Source of the DNA: JAGRGG01 sp965217265
GTDB taxonomy: Bacteria > Pseudomonadota > Alphaproteobacteria > Geminicoccales > Geminicoccaceae
NCBI GenBank assembly: GCA_965217265.1
Contig: CBDCHP010000011.1
Span: 682,001-746,000 of the forward strand
Reading direction: 5' to 3'
Length of the DNA: 64,000 nucleotides
The notes beneath the pieces are model-generated. The model did not search any database, was not told where the DNA came from, and was given only the letters and a program-made list of their open reading frames with translations. Shown here one piece after another: positions 43,579 through 51,341 of the stretch. Position 1 is the first letter of the stretch. The number at the start of each line of letters is the position of its first letter. Made by a program: the position numbers and the translations under genes.

Positions 43579-45970
43579 AACGCAATACCCCACCGACTGC
43601 CCTCTCGACCGACGCCACGATCTTCGCGGCCACCGGCTCGACCTCGGCCTCCTTCAGCGTCCGGTCCGCCGCCTGCAGGCGCACGGCGACCCCGAGCGAG
43701 CGTTTGCCCTCCGCGACACCCTTGCCGGCGTAGGCGTCGAACAGCGCCACCTCGCGGATCAGCCGCTTGTCGGCCGAGCGGACGGCCTTCAAGACCTGGT
43801 CCGCGGCGACGCCGACGTCGACGATGAAGGCGAAGTCGCGATCGACCGGCGGGTAGGGCCAGAGTTCGATCGGCGCCCTCCCCCGCCGCTTGGGCTTGGG
43901 CAGGCGGTCGAGGTCGATCTCGAACGCGACCGCCGGCAGATCGAGGTCGAAGGCTTGGCGCACGCGCGGGTGCAGTTCGCCGAACTCGGCCAGCACCTGC
44001 TGCGGCCCGAGCGTCAGCTTGCCCGAGCGGCCGGGGTGGTAGTGTGCCGAGGCACCGGCCGTCACCGTCACCGCCTCGACCCGCACCCCGGCGGCGGCCA
44101 GGGCCGTGAAGGCGTCGGCCTTGGCGTCGAAGGCGTCGACCGGCCGCGCCGCCTCGGCCCAGTGGCGCTCGACCATGTGACCGAAGCGCAGGCCCGCCAA
44201 GGCCACGGCCTGCTCGCCCGGCGCCGCCCCGGTGAAGCGCGGCCCCAACTCGAAGAGGGCACCCCCCTCGCGCCGCTTGGCGTGGTTGGCGGCGGCGGCC
44301 TTGAGCAGGTTCGGCAACAGCGACGGGCGCAGCACGTCGAGGTCGCTGGAGATCGGGTTCATCAGCCGCACCGGGGGGCCGTCGGCGAACGGCCGCACCG
44401 CCGCCTCGGCGGTGAAGGAGAAGGTGACCGCCTCGGTGTAGCCCTCGGCCGCGACCGTGCGGCGCATCTGCGAGCGGCGGCGCTGCTCGGGCGTCAGGAC
44501 GGTGGCGCCGACGGCGCTGGCGCGGGTGAGCGGCGTCGGCGGGATGCCGTCGTAGCCGTGCAGGCGGCAGAGTTCCTCGACGATGCAGGCCGAGGTGGTG
44601 ACGTCGTTGCGCCAGGAGGGCACGACGAGGTCCATGACGCCGTCGTTCTCGTCCGCGACCGCGAAGCCCAGACGCTCCAGGATCGTCTTGATCTCGCTCG
44701 GTGGCAGGCTGATGCCGCCCAGGCGCGGCAGTTCGCTCAAGGAAAAGCGTATTTGTCGCGGCGTGTCCGGCACCGCGCCCGCCATGACCGGCGCGTGCGC
44801 CCGGCCGCCGCAGAGGTCCAAGATCATCCGGGTGGCGGACTCCATGCCGGGCACGAGCATGGCGGGGTCGAGGCCGCGCTCGAAGCGGGCGCGGGCGTCG
44901 CTGTCGATGCCCAGGCGCCGCCCGGTCATGGCGGTGCGCAGAGGGTCGAACAGGGCGACCTCCAGGATCACGTCGGTCGTGTCGGGACCGACGCCGCTCG
45001 CCTCGCCGCCCATGATGGCGCCGAGGCTCTGCGAGCCGTCGTCGTCGGCGATCACCGTCATGCCGGGTTCGAGCCGGTAGGTGCGGCCGTCGAGCGCCAG
45101 CAATTCCTCGCCCGCTTTGGCGAAGCGCAGGTGCAAGTCGCCCTTGAGCTTGGCGGCGTCGAAGACGTGCAGCGGCCGGTTCAGGTCGAGCATGACGTAG
45201 TTGGTGATGTCGACCAGCGCCGAGATCGGCCTTAGGCCCACGGCGCGCAGCCGCGCTTGCAGCCACGCCGGGCTCGGCCCGTTCGTCACCCCCTCGATCC
45301 GCCGGGCGATGAAGGCGGGGCAGGCGTCCCGGTCGCCGTCGGGAAAGTCGAGGGTCACGCGCGGCGTCGCCCCGCCATCCGACGGCACGGGCGCGGTGTC
45401 GGGCGGGCGCAGGCGCCCGTACTCGGCGGCGGCGAGGTCGCGGGCGATGCCCAAGACCCCTAAGCAGTCGGCGCGATCGGGGGTGACGGCGACGTCGATC
45501 ACCGGCCCCTCGACGCCGAGTGCTAAGGCCGCGCCCTGCCCGACCTCGAACGCGCCATCGAGGTCGATGATGCCGTCGTGCTCGTCGCCGACGCCCAGTT
45601 CGCGCGCCGAACAGAGCATCCCCTGGCTCTCGACGTCGCGGATCTTGGCCGGCTTCAAGGTGATGCCGGAGCCGGGGATGTAGGCGCCCACCGGGGCGTA
45701 GACCGCCCACATGCCGGCGCGCGCGTTGGGGGCGCCGCAGACGATCTGCTTGGTGCCGTCCAGGGTTTCGACGGTGCAGACGCGCAGGCGATCGGCGTTC
45801 GGGTGCGCCTCGGCCGCCTCGACATGGGCGACCGAGAAGCGGCCGAGCGCCGCCGTCGGGTCGCTGATCGCCTCGACTTCAAGGCCGAGCGCCGTCATCG
45901 CGTCGCCGAGCGAGGCGGCGTCCTCCTCGGTGAGCAGCCGCTCCTTCAGCCAGGGCAGCGTGATTTTCAT
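43577..45970 (-). CDS. pheT: phenylalanyl-tRNA synthetase beta subunit
   Basis: 797 aa. The ATG at 45970 overlaps the pheS stop (ATGA). N-terminal B1/EMAP-like tRNA-binding domain (VAHVEAAEAHPNADRLRVC, CGAPNARAGM), B3/B4 editing domain (about residues 200-400, VDITNYVMLDLNRPLHVFDA), B5 (about 405-475) and a C-terminal FDX-ACB anticodon-binding domain (about 700-797, WPYPPVDRDFAFIVD). With PheS it forms the (alpha-beta)2 enzyme. Its stop codon is shared with the end of repeat copy 10. Confidence 0.97.
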   Translation of the reverse strand: MKITLPWLKERLLTEEDAASLGDAMTALGLEVEAISDPTAALGRFSVAHVEAAEAHPNADRLRVCTVETLDGTKQIVCGAPNARAGMWAVYAPVGAYIPGSGITLKPAKIRDVESQGMLCSARELGVGDEHDGIIDLDGAFEVGQGAALALGVEGPVIDVAVTPDRADCLGVLGIARDLAAAEYGRLRPPDTAPVPSDGGATPRVTLDFPDGDRDACPAFIARRIEGVTNGPSPAWLQARLRAVGLRPISALVDITNYVMLDLNRPLHVFDAAKLKGDLHLRFAKAGEELLALDGRTYRLEPGMTVIADDDGSQSLGAIMGGEASGVGPDTTDVILEVALFDPLRTAMTGRRLGIDSDARARFERGLDPAMLVPGMESATRMILDLCGGRAHAPVMAGAVPDTPRQIRFSLSELPRLGGISLPPSEIKTILERLGFAVADENDGVMDLVVPSWRNDVTTSACIVEELCRLHGYDGIPPTPLTRASAVGATVLTPEQRRRSQMRRTVAAEGYTEAVTFSFTAEAAVRPFADGPPVRLMNPISSDLDVLRPSLLPNLLKAAAANHAKRREGGALFELGPRFTGAAPGEQAVALAGLRFGHMVERHWAEAARPVDAFDAKADAFTALAAAGVRVEAVTVTAGASAHYHPGRSGKLTLGPQQVLAEFGELHPRVRQAFDLDLPAVAFEIDLDRLPKPKRRGRAPIELWPYPPVDRDFAFIVDVGVAADQVLKAVRSADKRLIREVALFDAYAGKGVAEGKRSLGVAVRLQAADRTLKEAEVEPVAAKIVASVERAVGGVLR

Positions 45971-47046
45971 CGCGACAGCCCCCCGAAGATCGTCGGCACG
46001 TCGAGCGGCGCAAAGCCGTAGTGGCGCCCCCAGGCGAGGTCGCCCTCGAAGAAGGTGCGCAGGTCGGGAATGCCGTATTTGAGCATGGCGAGGCGGTCGA
46101 GCCCCATGCCAAACGCGAAGCCCTGCCACTCGGCCGGATCGAGGCCGCAGTTCGAGAGCACCTTCGGGTGGACCATGCCGCAGCCCAGGACCTCCAGCCA
46201 ATCGTCGCCCTCGCCGACGATCAGCTCGTCCTTGGTCCGCTTACAGCCGATGTCCATCTCGGCCGAGGGCTCGGTGAACGGGAAGAAGGAGGGGCGAAAG
46301 CGGGTGCGGATGTTGTCGCGCTCGAAGAAGGCGCGCACGAAGTCGATCAGACAGCCCTTCAGGTGGCCCATGTGCGTGCGCCGGTCGATCAAGAGGCCCT
46401 CGCACTGGTGGAACATCGGCGTGTGCGTCGCGTCGCTGTCCGAGCGGTAGGTGCGGCCGGGCACGACGATGCGAAAGGGCGGCTTGCCGCTCTCCATCGT
46501 GCGGACCTGCACCGGGCTCGTGTGCGTGCGTAACACGACGCTCGGCCGCTCCTCGCCCGTCGCCAGGTAGAACGTGTCCATCATCTGCCGGGCCGGGTGC
46601 TCGGGCGGAATGTTGAGCGCGGTGAAGTTGTGGAAGTCGTCCTCGACGTCCGGGCCTTCCGCGACCGAGAAGCCCATCTCGGCGAAGATCGCGACCACCT
46701 CCTCGCCGACTTGGCTGACCGGATGGATCGAGCCCATGACGCGGCGGCGGACGGGGAGCGTGACGTCCAGCCGCTCGGCCTCCAGCCGCGCCGCCAAGTC
46801 GGCCTCCGCGAGTCCGGCGCGGCGCTCGGCGAGCAGATCCTCGGCCTCGCGCTTGAGGCGGTTGATCGCTTGCCCCGCCGCCGGGCGCTCCTCGGGCGTC
46901 AGACTGCCCAGGCCCTTGGCCAAGTCGGTGACGCGGCCCTTCTTGCCGAGATAGGCGACGCGAAGCTCTTCCAGGCCCTTCAGGTCGCGCGTCGCCGTCA
47001 AAGCCGCCTCGATCTCGGCCCGCAGCCCGTCCAATCCTTCGATCAT
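45967..47046 (-). CDS. pheS: phenylalanyl-tRNA synthetase alpha subunit
   Basis: 359 aa from ATG 47046 (MIEGLDGLRAEIEAAL); ATG 47082 would add 12 residues but lies inside a possible antiterminator stem. N-terminal coiled coil (residues 1-90), then class II core: motif 1 in HPVSQVGEEVVAIFAEMGF, motif 2 in FRIVVPGRTYRSDSDATH with FHQCEG, and motif 3 GFAFGMGLDRLAMLKYGIPDLR (split: GFAFGMGLDRLAML). It aminoacylates tRNA-Phe with PheT, which it overlaps by ATGA. A hairpin with T tract lies between rplT and pheS. Confidence 0.96.
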   Translation of the reverse strand: MIEGLDGLRAEIEAALTATRDLKGLEELRVAYLGKKGRVTDLAKGLGSLTPEERPAAGQAINRLKREAEDLLAERRAGLAEADLAARLEAERLDVTLPVRRRVMGSIHPVSQVGEEVVAIFAEMGFSVAEGPDVEDDFHNFTALNIPPEHPARQMMDTFYLATGEERPSVVLRTHTSPVQVRTMESGKPPFRIVVPGRTYRSDSDATHTPMFHQCEGLLIDRRTHMGHLKGCLIDFVRAFFERDNIRTRFRPSFFPFTEPSAEMDIGCKRTKDELIVGEGDDWLEVLGCGMVHPKVLSNCGLDPAEWQGFAFGMGLDRLAMLKYGIPDLRTFFEGDLAWGRHYGFAPLDVPTIFGGLSR

Positions 47047-47080
47047 GTCATTCGCCCTTTGCTGCTTATCGGGCTTATCC

Positions 47081-47130
47081 ATCGGGGCCGCCAACGAAAA
47101 AGGGCCCCCGCTCGCGCCGGAGGCCCCGAT
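47081..47130 (-). promoter_or_regulatory. possible attenuator between rplT and pheS
   Basis: Reading the minus strand, GGGGCCTCCGGCGCGAGCGG continuing GGGCCC forms an 8-bp stem (one G-U) at 47127-47102 followed by five T residues (47101-47097), a standard intrinsic terminator. The 5' part of that stem, ATCGGGGCC (47130-47122), is also perfectly complementary to GGCCCCGAT (47089-47081) further downstream, so a competing antiterminator of 9 bp can form. Two exclusive structures before pheST suggest attenuation, as known for pheST of enterobacteria. I cannot show a leader peptide with confidence. Confidence 0.45.
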
Positions 47131-47166
47131 AAAGAACCGCCGGCAACCCCGGCCGACGCTTGAAGC

Positions 47167-47526
47167 TCAAGCGCGCAGGGCCGTCTCCGCCTGCTTGGCA
47201 AAACCGGCGAACGTGTCGGCGTCGTGCACCGCGATGTCGGCCAGCACCTTGCGGTCGAGGTCGATGCCGGCGGTTTTCAGCCCGTGGATCAACTGGCCGT
47301 AGGTCATGCCGGCTTCGCGCGCCGCCGCGTTGATGCGCTGGATCCACAAGGCGCGGAAGGTGCGCTTGCGGACCTTGCGGTCGCGGTACGCGTACTGCCC
47401 GGCCTTCTCGACCGCCTGCCGCGCGGTCTTGATGCAGGACTTGCGCCGGCCCTGGTAGCCCTTCGCGGCTTCGAGAACCTTCTTGTGCCTGGCGTGCGAG
47501 GTAACGCCGCGCTTGACGCGAGCCAT
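47167..47526 (-). CDS. rplT: 50S ribosomal protein L20
   Basis: 119 aa, full length. MARVKRGVTSHARHKKVLEAAKG with the long basic N-terminal extension (GRRKSCIKTARQAVEKAGQYAYRDRK, broken here: GRRKSCIKTARQA) and the globular C domain (RALWIQRINAAAREAGMTY, YGQLIHGLKTAGI). It is an assembly-initiator protein that binds 23S rRNA domain II. It follows rpmI by 43 bp and precedes pheS by 120 bp. infC is not upstream here, so L20 autocontrol through the infC-rpmI leader would need a separate site. Confidence 0.97.
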   Translation of the reverse strand: MARVKRGVTSHARHKKVLEAAKGYQGRRKSCIKTARQAVEKAGQYAYRDRKVRKRTFRALWIQRINAAAREAGMTYGQLIHGLKTAGIDLDRKVLADIAVHDADTFAGFAKQAETALRA

Positions 47527-47569
47527 GTACGATATCCTTGAAAAACGTCAGATCGAGGCGAGAACGGTG

Positions 47570-47776
47570 CTAGTCGTAGGAACCGTAGGGCAGCATCAGC
47601 TTCGCCAGCTTCGCATCGCCGGGCTCCAAGATCGCCGGCTTGCGGTGCTCGCGCTTGGCCTCGGTCGGCTTGCTGGTGAGGTTGTGGCGGTGATAGGCGT
47701 GGCGCCGCTTGACCTTACCGGTGCCGGTGAAGGTGAAGCGCTTCGCGGCCGCGCGCTTGGTCTTGAGCTTGGTCAT
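47570..47776 (-). CDS. rpmI: 50S ribosomal protein L35
   Basis: 68 aa from ATG 47776. Highly basic: MTKLKTKRAAAKRFTFTGTG, then KVKRRHAYHRHNL, PGDAKLAKLMLPYGSYD, the usual L35 pattern. It is the first gene of rpmI-rplT-pheS-pheT. The 130 bp up to repeat copy 11 must hold its promoter, since that element lies at 47906-48056. Confidence 0.96.
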   Translation of the reverse strand: MTKLKTKRAAAKRFTFTGTGKVKRRHAYHRHNLTSKPTEAKREHRKPAILEPGDAKLAKLMLPYGSYD

Positions 47777-47905
47777 GTCGCTTGAAATCTCCAATGCCGC
47801 CGCGACGCGGCGAAGCCCCGGCGCAGGCGCGGCCGGCCTTATAGCCGTGGCGGGCGCGGCGTGCAAGGCCGATATGGGCGAAATGGGGAAGTGCTGCAAG
47901 GAGGA

Positions 47906-48056
47906 GAACGCTTCGCGTGCGCCGACGCGCGGTCTCTTTTTTCTCTTTTTTGCTCTTGTCCGAGGCCGGCCCTCGGCGTTGAGGCCAGTCTCTTATGTTA
48001 ACACTTGCAAAAAAGAAGAGGAAAAGCCCGCGCGGCGAGCGCACGCGCCAGCGTTC
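47906..48056. repeat. intergenic inverted-repeat element, copy 11
   Basis: 151 bp between prmA (its TGA, 48055-48057, overlaps the right end) and rpmI, both minus strand. Left arm GAACGCTTCGCGTGCGCCG; the centre is type one in reversed orientation (GTCCGAGGCCGGCCCTCGGCG, then TATGTTAACACTTGC); right arm ends GCACGCGCCAGCGTTC. It should end prmA transcription before the rpmI promoter. Confidence 0.85.
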
Positions 48057-48933
48057 ATCTCAACACCAACGCCACCCACGGGCCGGACGCCAGCCGGCGC
48101 ACCGAGCGCAGGCCCTGCGCTCGGTGGGCGGCGAGGACGGCCGGGGCTTGGCGGTCGAGGAGGCCGGAGAGGACGAGGAAGCCGCCCGGCGCCAAGCGCC
48201 GCTTCGCACTCGGCGCCATCTCGATCAGCGGGTCGGCGAGGATGTTGGCGAAGATCAGGTCGTAAGCGCCGTGCAGGGCGGCGTAGCCCTCGCCCAAGAT
48301 CGCGCGGCCGCGGTGCGCGAGCCGGTTCTTGACGAGGTTCTCGCGTGTCACCCGGACCGCGATCGGGTCGTTGTCGACCAAGTCGGCGCGCACGGCACCC
48401 CCTTTGAGGGCGGCGATCCCGAGGATGCCCGAGCCGCAGCCGACGTCGAGGGCGCAGCGAAAGCGCCGGCCGCGGCGGCGCAGCAGCCCGTCGAGTGCTA
48501 AGAGGCAGGCGTGGGTCGTGTAGTGCTCGCCGGAGCCGAACGCGAGCCCCGCCTCGACCTCGACGCCGATCGTACCCGCCGGCACGCCGCCGCGCTCGGC
48601 CCGCCCGTGGACGTAGAAGCGCCCGGCCCCGACCGGTGGGCGGCGCAGCCCGTCCTTTTGCAGCCAATCCGCCTCGGCCATCCGCTCGACGACGAGACCG
48701 GCCGGGACGATGCCGGCCGGGTCCAGGACGTCCCGCAGCGCCCTGATCAGCGTCCTGCGGTCGGGCTTGGCGTCGAACAGGAGATCGACGGTCCAGGCCG
48801 TCGTCCGGTCCTCGGCGTCGGCCGCCGCCTCGTGGATCGTGCAGGCGAGCGCCAACTCTTCGAGCGCGTCCAAGAACGGCAGGACGGCATCGCCCTCGAC
48901 GGTGAAATACGCCCGCCACAAGTCCGGCAACAT
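48055..48933 (-). CDS. prmA: ribosomal protein L11 methyltransferase
   Basis: 292 aa. Substrate-recognition N-domain (about residues 1-100), then the catalytic domain: GLAFGSGEHYTTHACLLALD (split: AFGSGEHYTTHACL; usually GTGxHxTT), motif I LDVGCGSGILGIAALK, DNDPIAVRVTREN (motif II) and the NILADPL motif (here FANILADPLIEMAP). GSGEH replaces the usual GTGxH but keeps its character. It trimethylates ribosomal protein L11 at several sites. It is single, with repeat copies on both sides (11 and 12). Confidence 0.9.
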   Translation of the reverse strand: MLPDLWRAYFTVEGDAVLPFLDALEELALACTIHEAAADAEDRTTAWTVDLLFDAKPDRRTLIRALRDVLDPAGIVPAGLVVERMAEADWLQKDGLRRPPVGAGRFYVHGRAERGGVPAGTIGVEVEAGLAFGSGEHYTTHACLLALDGLLRRRGRRFRCALDVGCGSGILGIAALKGGAVRADLVDNDPIAVRVTRENLVKNRLAHRGRAILGEGYAALHGAYDLIFANILADPLIEMAPSAKRRLAPGGFLVLSGLLDRQAPAVLAAHRAQGLRSVRRLASGPWVALVLR

Positions 48934-48950
48934 TCGGCTCCTTGATGGAT

Positions 48951-49097
48951 GAACGCTTCGCGTCCGCTGCGCGGGGCTTTCTTCTTCTCTTTTTTGCTAC
49001 TTGTCGCCGGAGTTTGGCCTCAACGTTGAAGCCGCCCCCCCAACCAACGTTGAGAAAAAGAAGAAAAAGGCCGCGCGCCAGCGCACGCGAAGCGTTC
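48951..49097. repeat. intergenic inverted-repeat element, copy 12
   Basis: 147 bp filling the gap between the uvrD-type gene stop (49098) and the prmA start (48933, only 17 bp away), both genes minus strand. Left arm GAACGCTTCGCGTCCGCTG; centre type two (CTTGTCGCCGGAGTTTGGCC); right arm ends GCACGCGAAGCGTTC. The prmA mRNA must begin within or cross this element. Confidence 0.85.
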
Positions 49098-51341
49098 TCA
49101 CCCCGCCGGTTCGACGAAGCTGTCCATGACCTTCTTCGTGCCCGACTTCTCGAACGCGATCGTGAGCTTGTCGCTCTCGACGGCATCGACGCGGCCGTAG
49201 CCGAACTTCTCGTGGAAGACGCGGTCGCCCGACTTGAAGCGGCCGGCCTTCTTGCGCGGCTGGGCTTGCAGGATCTCGGCCCGGCCCTCGATCACCTTCG
49301 GTCCGCGGCGGCGGTAGGGCGAGGCGCGGGGTGCCAGGGGTGCCGCCTCGAACTCGATCAGCGGGTCGAGGTCCGGGCGCATCGCGGGGTTGCGCTGCAG
49401 GTGCTCGATGTGGTCCTCGGGCAGTTCCTCGACGAAGCGCGACGGCACGCTCGCGTTCCACTGGCCGTAGATGCGCCGCCCGGCGGCGAAGCTGATGGTG
49501 CAAAGGCGTTTTGCCCGCGTGATGCCGACGTAGGCCAGCCGCCGCTCCTCCTCCAGCGCCTTGGTGCCGCCCTCGTCGATCGCGCGCTGGTTCGGGAACA
49601 GCCCCTCCTCCCAGCCGGCGAGGAAGACGCAGTCGAATTCGAGCCCCTTGGCGCCGTGCAGGGTCATGATCGTCGCCATGTCGGCGGAGGTGTCGGAGAC
49701 CTGGTCCATGACGAGGCTGACGTGCTCTAAGAACGCCGGGATGGTCGGGAACTCCTCGATCGCCTTGACCAGTTCCTTTAAGTTGTCGAGCCGGCCCGGC
49801 GCGTCGGCCGACTTGTCGTTCTTCCACATCTCGGTGTAGCCGCTCTCGTCCAGGACCCGCTCGGCCATGTCGCGCGGCGGCGTCTCGGCCAGATCCGCCC
49901 GCCAGCGGGCGATCGTCTGAACGAAGCCCATGAGCGCGTTGCGCGTCCGGGCGGCGAGTTCGTCGCTGAGCACGAGCCGCCCCGCCGCCTCCAGGAGCGA
50001 TACCTCCTCCTTGCGGGCGAAGGCGTGCAGGGTCTTCGCCGCCTGATCGCCGATGCCGCGCCGGGGCTTGTTGACGATGCGCTCGAACGCGAGGTCGTCG
50101 CTCGGCTGGTGGACGAGGCGGAGGTAGGCGATGGCGTCGCGGATCTCCAAGCGCTCGTAAAAGCGCGGCCCGCCGATGACGCGATACGGCAGGTTCATCT
50201 GGATGAAGCGCTCCTCAAAGGCGCGGGTCTGAAAGCCGGCCCGGACCAGAACGGCGCACGCGTTCAGCTTGCCGTCGTCCTTGCGCCACGCCTCGATCGC
50301 GTCGCCGACGAAGCGCGCCTCCTCCTGGTCGTCCCACAGGCCCGCGAGGCGGACCGGCAGGCCCATCGCGTCCTCGGTCCAAAGCGTCTTGCCGTGCCGC
50401 GTCTGGTTGCGGGCGATGAGGCCGGAGGCGGCACCCAGGATGTGGCCCTTGGAGCGGTAATTGCGCTCCAGGCGCACGATCTCGGCACCGGGAAAGTCCT
50501 GCTCGAAGCGCAGGATGTTGCCGACCTCGGCGCCGCGCCAGGAGTAGATCGACTGGTCGTCGTCGCCGACGCAGGTGATGTTCTTGTGCTTTTGCGCGAG
50601 CAGCCTGAGCCAGAGGTACTGGGCGACGTTGGTGTCCTGGTACTCGTCGACCAGGACGGCGCGAAAGCGGCGCTGGTAATCGGCCAGGATGTCCTCGTGC
50701 CGGCGCAGCAATTCCAGGGGCGTCAAGAGGAGGTCGCCGAAGTCGGCGGCGTTCAGGGCCTTCAGCCGCTCCTGGTAGGCCTGGTAGAGTTCGACCGTGC
50801 GGCCCAGCGCGAAGTCGCCGACCTCGGAGGCCGGCACGCCCTCGGGGGTGTAGCCGCGGTCCTTCCAGCGCTGGACGATGCCGAGCTGGACGCGCGGCGC
50901 GAAGCGGCGGTCGTCGAGGTTCGCCGCCTCGATCACCTGCTTGGTCAGCCTGAGCTGGTCGTCGGTGTCGAGGATGGTGAAGTTGGGGTTCAAGCCGGCG
51001 CGCTCGGCGTGGCGGCGAAGCAAGCGCACCCCGATCGCGTGGAAGGTGCCGAGCCACATGCCGGCGACCGGCCGTCCGATCAGCGCCTCGACGCGCTCGG
51101 CCATCTCGCGCGCCGCCTTGTTGGTGAAGGTGACGGCCAGGACCTCGCCCGGCCGGACGCGGTTGGTGGAGAGGAGGTAGGCGATCCGCGTGGTCAAGAC
51201 GCGGGTCTTGCCGGTGCCGGCACCGGCGAGGACGAGGAGCGGCCCCTCGTCGGCCGCGACGGCGGCGCGCTGCTCGGGGTTCAACGACGCGAGCCACGCC
51301 GGCTCGCTCGCCGTCGGGGGACGGTCGGACACAGCACTCAA
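49098..51341 (-). CDS. UvrD/PcrA-type ATP-dependent DNA helicase
   Basis: 747 aa from TTG 51341, which overlaps the upstream CLC stop (TTGA). SF1A helicase motifs: Q motif SLNPEQRAAV, I AGAGTGKT, Ia AVTFTNKAAREM, II VDEYQDTN, III GDDDQSIYSWRGA, IV RNYRS, V MTLHGAKGLEF, VI EERRLAYVGITRAK. The C-terminal Tudor-like domain that binds RNA polymerase is present (FKSGDRVFHEKFGYGRVDAV). It unwinds DNA 3' to 5' in excision and mismatch repair and may pull back stalled polymerase. Whether it should be named uvrD or pcrA cannot be decided here. Confidence 0.95.
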   Translation of the reverse strand: MSAVSDRPPTASEPAWLASLNPEQRAAVAADEGPLLVLAGAGTGKTRVLTTRIAYLLSTNRVRPGEVLAVTFTNKAAREMAERVEALIGRPVAGMWLGTFHAIGVRLLRRHAERAGLNPNFTILDTDDQLRLTKQVIEAANLDDRRFAPRVQLGIVQRWKDRGYTPEGVPASEVGDFALGRTVELYQAYQERLKALNAADFGDLLLTPLELLRRHEDILADYQRRFRAVLVDEYQDTNVAQYLWLRLLAQKHKNITCVGDDDQSIYSWRGAEVGNILRFEQDFPGAEIVRLERNYRSKGHILGAASGLIARNQTRHGKTLWTEDAMGLPVRLAGLWDDQEEARFVGDAIEAWRKDDGKLNACAVLVRAGFQTRAFEERFIQMNLPYRVIGGPRFYERLEIRDAIAYLRLVHQPSDDLAFERIVNKPRRGIGDQAAKTLHAFARKEEVSLLEAAGRLVLSDELAARTRNALMGFVQTIARWRADLAETPPRDMAERVLDESGYTEMWKNDKSADAPGRLDNLKELVKAIEEFPTIPAFLEHVSLVMDQVSDTSADMATIMTLHGAKGLEFDCVFLAGWEEGLFPNQRAIDEGGTKALEEERRLAYVGITRAKRLCTISFAAGRRIYGQWNASVPSRFVEELPEDHIEHLQRNPAMRPDLDPLIEFEAAPLAPRASPYRRRGPKVIEGRAEILQAQPRKKAGRFKSGDRVFHEKFGYGRVDAVESDKLTIAFEKSGTKKVMDSFVEPAG

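Noticed and set aside
47081..47155. Leader peptide ending with a Phe-Phe pair before pheS
   Set aside because: The TTTTTC is the T tract of the hairpin; the frame has only a weak TTG start and one pair of Phe codons, so I do not claim a leader peptide.
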